Shown here: one piece after another, positions 7,705 to 13,025 of the stretch | How the letters are laid out: each line of letters starts with the position of its first letter | How positions within the stretch are numbered: position 1 is the first letter of the stretch | Source: Glomus cerebriforme | Lineage: Eukaryota > Glomeromycota > Glomeromycetes > Glomerales > Glomeraceae | Length of the DNA stretch: 13,025 bases | NCBI GenBank assembly: GCA_003550305.1 | Contig: QKYT01000264.1 | Coordinates: 128,445 to 141,469 of the forward strand | Direction: 5' to 3' | Position numbers and translations under genes: made by a program | Notes under the pieces: model-generated | Databases searched by the model: none | Told to the model about the DNA's origin: nothing | Seen by the model: the letters and a program-made list of their open reading frames with translations, nothing else

Positions 7705-8224
7705 TTAATGGCTTAAGTTATACCAACTTTTATTGTTCTTTATTGTTGGTATTAGTATTAACTAATTGCTATTACTATTTATTCTTTCTTTAGACATTTT
7801 GGACTCTAAACCAGATCATTTTAACATTTAGGGTTAAATTGAATAATGCTATTTATTAAATAAAAAAAAATCACTAATAATCCAATTATTTTATTAAATT
7901 ATCAATTACAAAAGTTGAATGAATTATAATACTTTAAATATATCAAACAAAAACATCCACGCATAAACTTTCTCTAGTTTAATGGAATATACAGTAAAGT
8001 AATATAGACTATCCAATAAGTTATCTGGCCAAAATTATTCATAAAATAATATTTAACATGATAATAGTGACTAGAAATTAATTAAAATAATTTAAATAAA
8101 AAGAGTTTATTTTATTATTTTTCTTTTGTTTAAAAATACAGTAATAAATGTTTATTTTTTTCATAATTATTAATTTGTTCATTTGATTAATTTAAAATTA
8201 AAAAAAAATTAAAAAATGTCTCTA
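7705..8224. other. AT-rich interval between two retroelement-like relics
   Basis: If the relics on either side belong to one LINE, the central reverse transcriptase should be here, but I see no readable motif on the minus strand. A hint is VGIT before a stop near 7715-7730, where the strand before the YxDD box would be expected. The rest is A/T-rich with homopolymers, consistent with deletion or insertion. Confidence 0.3.
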
Positions 8225-9210
8225 ATCTATTCTATCTTAACAAAATTAATTTACTAATTGTTATCCAAATATTGTTTATTATTTTATCCAATTCTGTTAG
8301 CAAATTCATATAATTTTTTCTATTTCTAACTTATTACATCTTTATTTTTCGTATGTTTTAATTAACATAATAGAACTTATTTATTCACCATTTTAATACT
8401 TTTCTTCTTTTCCGGTTCTCTGGGTATTTTTTTTTTTAGTCTTTCTTAAATAGATCTGATATATCTTTTTCAATAATTCTCACTTTTTCTACACTTCATA
8501 AATAATCTCTGATAATCCTAGTATTTTCTTATTTTCTATCAGTATAACTTTCTTCATTTATATACTTTTTCCTCAAATTGTTCATTTTGTTTCTGTGCAT
8601 TTCTGTTTATAGCTTTCTTCTCATTTTTTTCTTATTGAAATTTTCATTTTCAGTGATTTCTTTATCTTTAGTCTTCAATTCTTTATTCACCCATTTATCT
8701 TGCTTTCTTATTATCACACAGTATATATTTGTGTTATCCATAGATTCCACCTTCTTTTTTTATGTTATAAGTAAAAAAACAAAGGTAGTATAATAAAATG
8801 TTATCATTTATATTATTATTATGATCCAGATAGGAATCTAATTTCTCTTTATAACATTGTATTTGTTTTAATAGGTTAAATCAAAATTTTTCATGAAGTA
8901 TGATTTGAATATTTTTAGTCATACATCCTGTACAAAATGATTACATTTTCCATTTCTTATGTAGATGTCCAATCTATTAGTTTTTTTCAAATTTTGCCAT
9001 TTTCATGTTCTTTTCATCATTAATCAATAATCCAATTCGCCATATTTCAATAGATTTTGTTGTTTATCTAATTTCACTCATAACCAAATTTCCTTTCAAA
9101 TATATATATATATAAAATAGTTTATATCCAACTTTTTAATTTATTCTCCAATTATATACTTTTTTCCTTCATCATCTCCATCTCAAATTCCATAATATTT
9201 TAATTATCTT
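8225..9210 (-). pseudogene. Degraded purine-rich coding relic, possibly LINE 5' part
   Basis: The plus strand is strikingly pyrimidine-rich, and the minus strand shows coding-like sequence in shifting frames. Best is 8759-8385: a frame of about 120 codons with four internal stops, beginning with some 50 open codons (VESMDNTNIYCVIIRKQDKW, then VNKELKTKDKEITENENF). Further upstream are SIEIWRIGLLINDEKNM with MKMAKFEKN (about 9050-8980) and IQCYKEKLDSYLDHNNN (about 8865-8815). Near 9190 is MEFEMEMMKEKSI. Composition is rich in Lys, Glu and Asn, like the linker between endonuclease and reverse transcriptase in some LINE proteins, and it lies in the right order upstream of the relic at 7477-7704. 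No endonuclease catalytic motif was recognised, so the family is a guess. Confidence 0.4.
9100..9114. repeat. (AT)n microsatellite
   Basis: An uninterrupted alternating A-T tract of 15 bases. Such tracts are expected in A/T-rich spacer and have no assigned function here. Confidence 0.9.
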
Positions 9211-9352
9211 CTTTTTAGGAGAGACAGGTTTCAACTTTCAGATTTTAGTATCTTACAGGTTTTCAAAATGATAATGGACTCTGGTAATGGACTTCTTGCT
9301 AACAGATGGTATCTTTAGAGTTACTGGATTTAAGTGAAGGGAATTCTAATCT

Positions 9353-9580
9353 AAACCAACCAGCCAGTTAGGAAATTCTCAACTATCTGACCGGCTTTCC
9401 TTGCCTGATACGAGAAAGACCTCTCTATATACAGTATAAGGAAGAGAAGAGGAAGTTTAAAGGAATTTAAAAAAAACCAAACCAGCTAGATAGGAAACTA
9501 CCTGCTGGACCTTCCTTGCCTGATACGAGGAAGTCCTCTATATACAGTATAAGGAAAGATAAAGAAGAAATTTAAAGGAT
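9353..9580. repeat. Two tandem copies of a ~115-bp unit at the element's left end
   Basis: Copy 1 (about 9353-9467) and copy 2 (about 9475-9580) share AAACCAA, AGGAAA, then CCTTGCCTGATACGA (9399-9413 and 9514-9528), TATATACAGTATAAGGAA, and TTTAAAGGA-TTT at the end. Small indels separate them. The offset of the conserved core is 115 bp. The unit is the GC-richest part of this flank. The right arm of the inverted repeat ends in the reverse complement of the ATACAGTATAAGGAAAGATA part of copy 2, so the unit belongs to the terminal region of the element. Confidence 0.85.
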
Positions 9581-9920
9581 TTGTTTATTTTTAAAAGGTT
9601 ATTATAGAGAGAAAATAAAATTATAANAAGAAATTATAGAAAGAAAAGAGTTTAAAGGGAAAATCCAGTGAATCTAGGTTTTTATTTTAAATTTAGAGAA
9701 AAAAAATTTTTGTTGGTATCTATATATATTTTTACCTTTGTAAAATTTACAAAGGATGTGTCATTACAACTAATTATGTAGTTTTATTATTGATTATGTA
9801 ATGTACTACTTAATTTAGTTTTATTTGTTCATTTTTTATTACCATTTTTATCATGGGCTAATGTACAAGTATAATTGTACATATGAATCATAACTCATAA
9901 TACGCGTTGTGTATTAGTAT
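9541..9920 (+). repeat. Left arm of the long inverted repeat
   Basis: This arm pairs with 12661-13025 read in reverse. It holds a short palindrome, CCTTTGTA (9735-9742) and TACAAAGG (9748-9755), of which the right arm keeps CCTTTGTA at 12808-12815 and most of the other half. An ambiguous base (N) sits at 9627. Beyond about 9920 the similarity stops. Confidence 0.8.
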
Positions 9921-10670
9921 ATACTTTAATTATGTAATATTAGAAAATACTAGATAATAGCTTATTCAATTTTATTGTATTATCATGTCATGCGAAATAT
10001 CAAAACTAGTCAGAATGAAATTTTATTAAAGACTAACATCATTATCAGAAGGCATAACATCAATAGCTCTTAGCCACTAATAATTAATTGATTTTGTTCC
10101 ATCTAAATTATAAATTCTCAACTGGATTAATAAGGAAAGAAAAACTACAAATTTTACATCCATATATAATTTTATTTTTTAAGTAAATAAATAAATAAAA
10201 TGATTTATGACTTTATACATCTAAAATTCTCTATTGTATATCATAATCCAATTTTTAATGTAAACTTTTTAATATTTCCATTTTTTTTTTTTGCTATACA
10301 GAATTTTTATTAATAGATATATATTGTTTTATAGTTTTTAAACTATTTTTTTTTTTAATTCAGAAATTTGAAGTTTTGTTTGTAAGATCCTATAAAATTT
10401 TCTTGGTTTTTATATATCCCTGAATTTTAAAAAAAAAATCCACAAATTTCGCCAAATCAATTATTCTCTTATTGATAACAGATAAATAATTAAAAAAAAA
10501 TTTTGAAGGAATACTTGCTCATAAATGAAAATTTATGACTATTATATTTATTAAATAATTTTTTTTATTAATAAATTCGGTTTATGTTATCTGTAATGTA
10601 ATAATGTCATGTCATGTTTTGATTAGCAGATTCATTTCATTTGTTTCAAATACTAAAAAACAGATACTTT

Positions 10671-10846
10671 ATGGATGATATTGATTTTGAAGCAGCACAG
10701 GTAATATATGTTAACGGTTAATAGATATTATTTTTTTTTTCTAAAAAAAGGTCAATTTTAAAGCTTTGAATCTTAAAGAAGATGCAGATTATAATAATAG
10801 TATACAAGAAGGTAGTAGCAAAGTGATAAAGAAGCTATCAAAATAA
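10671..10846 (+). CDS. Candidate small spliced gene or captured exons inside the element
   Basis: ATG at 10671 opens MDDIDFEAAQ, ending exactly at CAG|GTAATA (10700/10701). A 50-bp intron ending in AAAAAAAG (10750) would join in phase to VNFKALNLKEDADYNNSIQE and then GSSKVIKKLSK before a TAA at 10844-10846, giving 41 aa. The reading frame before the ATG is also open for 16 codons (from about 10623, LADSFHLFQILKNRYF), so the ATG need not be the true start. The acceptor lacks the usual pyrimidine before AG, which weakens the splice call. The composition (Asp, Glu, Ala, Ser) is protein-like. I do not recognise the family. It may be a host gene piece captured by the transposon. Confidence 0.3.
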
Positions 10847-11173
10847 AAAAATGCTTATCTTATTATATGCCATGCAGTGTCTAAATTTTAGGTACAAAAG
10901 AGCATTATTACCTAAATACATCTTAATTTCCTTTAGAAAAATATTTCTGATAATTAATTACTACTTTTTATGTATAACCTACTTGATTTTTAAAACGTCA
11001 TAAATGTAACAAAAAAAAAAATATTTTTATATGTTAAATAATACACGAATTACATATTAAATTGCTACAATTCATATATAAAGAATGTAGCTATTCCAAT
11101 TATAAAACCTAGCATGAACACCATATTGAATTTAAAAAAGTCAAAATCTTAAGGTTTCTATACAGATATTTTT

Positions 11174-11266
11174 ATGACAACACCATGGCACGAGTACCAA
11201 GGGTTTACAGGCCAGAAGAATATTGGCTTAAAAAGTCAGAACATATTAGATCAAGTTTTATACTGA
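11174..11266 (+). pseudogene. Coding-like island in the element, 30 codons
   Basis: A frame reads MTTPWHEYQGFTGQKNIGLK then SQNILDQVLY to a TGA. It is preceded by TATACAG at about 11159-11165, a good acceptor site, with the frame open from there (YTDIF before the Met). Trp, His, Gly, Pro and Gln codons are rare in random sequence of this base content, which argues for a real coding origin. The family is not recognised. A second frame over the same bases (from 11185) is also open for 28 codons, so the choice of frame is not certain. Confidence 0.28.
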
Positions 11267-11656
11267 TATAACATAGCTTAAACTTTAGACCATAAATTCA
11301 TTCACAACCTACAATAAACTAAAATTTATTATCTTCACTAAAATTAAAAAAAAATTTTAAATTTTGTGAATGTGTCAAATTCCAAGTCACTGAACAACAA
11401 ATTAACATAAATAATATTTCCCATTTCTTTTTAAATTATGTATGTCCGACTATTAAATAATATGTTAAAGTTTCAGAACGTAAACAATTGAGAGAAAAAT
11501 CAAGAAAGAATTTCACATTTAATTCGTTCACAACTATATAATTAACAATTGCGAAATAATGTTTATTGTTGGTAGTTTGGATGTAGTGATTTATAATAAA
11601 CATATTTGTTCCTTTATGTTGTATTACTGTTTCATTTTTTTTTTTGGGGGGCTACA

Positions 11657-11761
11657 ATGACCGAGAGGTATATCCCACAAATGATTCAAGATATTGAAAT
11701 TAAAGAAGGTTCTTGCAAAAATGATAAATCTGTAACCAGAATCTTACACTCCTTCACGTAA
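11657..11761 (+). pseudogene. Coding-like island in the element, 34 codons
   Basis: An ATG frame of 34 residues reads MTERYIPQMIQDIEIKEG, then SCKNDKSVTRILHSFT, to a TAA at 11759-11761. It follows a G-run (GGGGGG at 11646-11651) unusual for this window. A donor-like AC|GTAATT lies at the end, so it may be an exon. It has the same strand as the islands at 10671, 11174 and 12145. No family recognised. Confidence 0.25.
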
Positions 11762-12144
11762 TTCTTTAGGTATAATTTTCTTATAAGGATATACAGTACA
11801 TTATTAAGTATTCTTTAGGAGTTAAAATAAAGAATTTAATGAAAGGAAGACATGGTTATAAAGTGTTCTTAAAAGTATTAAAATTATTTTTGAATAATTT
11901 GCGGGATCTGAGGGAAATTTAGGTTTCTGAGTAATACCCCATTTTAGCACATGTTTCCAAATTTGAGTACCATGTACTCATTTAAAAATTATCATGTTAA
12001 ATAAGAATAATTAAGGATTTATTTGAAATTGTAAAAAAAATCAATTGATTTAAAATTTTTTTTTGGAATTCTGTACAAAAATTTGATCTCAAAAAGAATC
12101 CATTTAAAAAAAATGGATTGTAAATGAATATTAATTATAATCTA

Positions 12145-12219
12145 ATGCGTAATTTGAACTTTCAAGGTTACTGTACGACCATTATGTCAAAAGAATGGTT
12201 ACCAAAAATTGAAGAATAA
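12145..12219 (+). pseudogene. Coding-like island in the element, 24 codons
   Basis: A short frame reads MRNLNFQGYCTTIMSKEW then LPKIEE and stops at 12217-12219. It is short, but the Gly, Cys, Trp and Pro content stands out from the A/T-rich background, and it shares its strand with the other three islands. No family recognised; chance cannot be excluded. Confidence 0.18.
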
Positions 12220-12660
12220 TATAAATAAATATTGATGTTTTTTGAAAAGTTCTCATTATTTGATCGAATACTTTGATATGAAAGTATTTGCTTTTAACTT
12301 CAAATCTAATTGGTTAATTTAATAGATTTTATTTTTTGAATTTATTAAATGACAAAAATTTAATTAATTCCAATTATGTAATCAAAACTATTTTGTAGCA
12401 ATCATGTGACAAATTATGCTAAGCAAAATTTAGCTAGTCTAATTTTCTAATTTTTGATCATTTTTCTATTAAATTTAATAATAATAAAATAAAACGTAAT
12501 TTAATTGTTACAAATATAAAATACGCAAGTTTTTTGAATTTATAAATCCTATACAATTTGAAATACTTCACATTATTCTACAGTAAATTTATTTCCATCT
12601 TCAATCGATTTCTCTATGAAGCTTTTCAAAACTTGTTATAAACCAAAAAAAGAAATTATG

Positions 12661-13025
12661 ATTTAATATGCAATGCGTAAAAATATGAATTATGACTCAT
12701 GTGTACCATTATACTTTACTTGGCTAGCCCATTAGTCCATAATTAAAAATGAATCTAAATTAAGTAGTACATTGCATAATTAATAATAAAAATATATCAT
12801 GACACATCCTTTGTAAATTTTACAAAATTTAGAAAAAAAAAAAATATATAAATATCTACCAATTTTTTAAAAAAAAATTTATTTTCTAAATTTAAAAAAA
12901 ACTAGATTCATTGAATTTTTTTCCTTTAAACTCTTTTCTCTCTAAAGTTTTATTTTCTCTCTATAACCCTCTTAAAAATAAACTACCCCTTTAAACTCAT
13001 TCTTTTATCTTTCCTTATACTGTAT
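12661..13025 (-). repeat. Right arm of the long inverted repeat (incomplete)
   Basis: This is the reverse complement partner of 9541-9920, with scattered substitutions and small indels. It runs off the window within the ATACAGTATAAGG motif, so the matching terminal ~115-bp unit(s) should lie just beyond position 13025. Confidence 0.8.

Larger units (their letters stand above)
9353..13025. mobile_element. Large element with long terminal inverted repeats (right end cut off)
   Basis: The last ~365 bases of the window, reverse complemented, align with 9541-9920 over the whole length. Shared segments include ATACAGTATAAGGAAAGATA, TATAGAGAGAAAATAAAA, GAAAAGAGTTTAAAGG, TGTAAAATTTACAAAGGATG with TGTGTCAT, and TGTACTACTTAATTTAG. 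The arms flank about 2.7 kb of A/T-rich interior without a long ORF. This is the architecture of a DNA transposon with very long inverted repeats that lacks its own transposase (non-autonomous). Mutator-like and related superfamilies often have such ends. The outer limit on the left is uncertain and the right end lies beyond the window, so no target-site duplication can be checked. A simple inverted duplication from rearrangement is the main alternative. Confidence 0.7.

Noticed and set aside
8578..8793. 71-residue plus-strand ORF, very hydrophobic (Phe/Leu/Ser-rich)
   Set aside because: Its composition is what pyrimidine-rich DNA gives in this frame; the minus strand carries the more protein-like sequence, so this is read as an antisense shadow.
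11185..11271. 28-codon frame MARVPRVYRPEEYW overlapping the island at 11174
   Set aside because: The overlapping frame from 11174 extends upstream to a good acceptor site and was preferred; only one can be real. The decision is uncertain.
1..13025. tRNA, rRNA or CRISPR array
   Set aside because: No sequence fitting tRNA internal promoter boxes with a cloverleaf, no recognisable rRNA stretch and no regularly spaced repeats were seen; the only tandem repeats are the 2 x 36 bp and 2 x ~115 bp pairs.

Overview
The window looks like a nuclear contig fragment of a very AT-rich fungus, most likely an arbuscular mycorrhizal fungus of the Glomeromycotina (Rhizophagus-like). The reasons are the strong A+T bias, one short spliced gene of the BTB-BACK-TLDc type (a family greatly expanded in those genomes), and surroundings made of decayed transposon and helicase sequence. 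Coding is sparse. Only one gene is clearly intact; everything else is relics, repeats and AT-rich spacer. The organism assignment is inference from this pattern, not from a marker gene.

Layout. 1-1300: AT-rich spacer with an inverted repeat at 72-115, a broken reading frame on the minus strand (350-589), a doubtful 82-residue ORF (707-955) and another minus-strand relic (1030-1170). 1344-1780: a clear fossil of a PIF1-family DNA helicase on the minus strand, with the motifs in the right order but spread over shifted frames with stops. 2174-3617: the intact two-exon BTB-BACK-TLDc gene (450 aa, intron 2428-2518) with a poly(A) signal at 3654. 3898-5138: scattered coding-like pieces on the minus strand, convergent to the BTB gene; this is probably a decayed gene whose identity I cannot name. 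5150-7470: AT-rich spacer with two hairpins and one GC-richer island containing a CACGTG palindrome (7192-7250).

7477-9210, minus strand: remains that fit a non-LTR (LINE-type) retrotransposon. A segment resembling the part of reverse transcriptase just after the catalytic aspartates lies at 7477-7704 and contains a perfect 36-bp tandem duplication. A purine-rich, lysine/glutamate-rich degraded frame lies further upstream (8225-9210). 9353-13025: a large element bounded by long imperfect inverted repeats. Its left arm is about 9541-9920 and is preceded by two tandem copies of a ~115-bp unit. Its right arm is 12661-13025 and is cut by the window edge. The interior has no long ORF, but four short plus-strand coding-like islands suggest captured or decayed exons.

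The only working unit I can defend is the BTB-BACK-TLDc gene. The most unusual structure is the long inverted-repeat element at the right end with its coding-like islands. No tRNA, rRNA or CRISPR array was seen.
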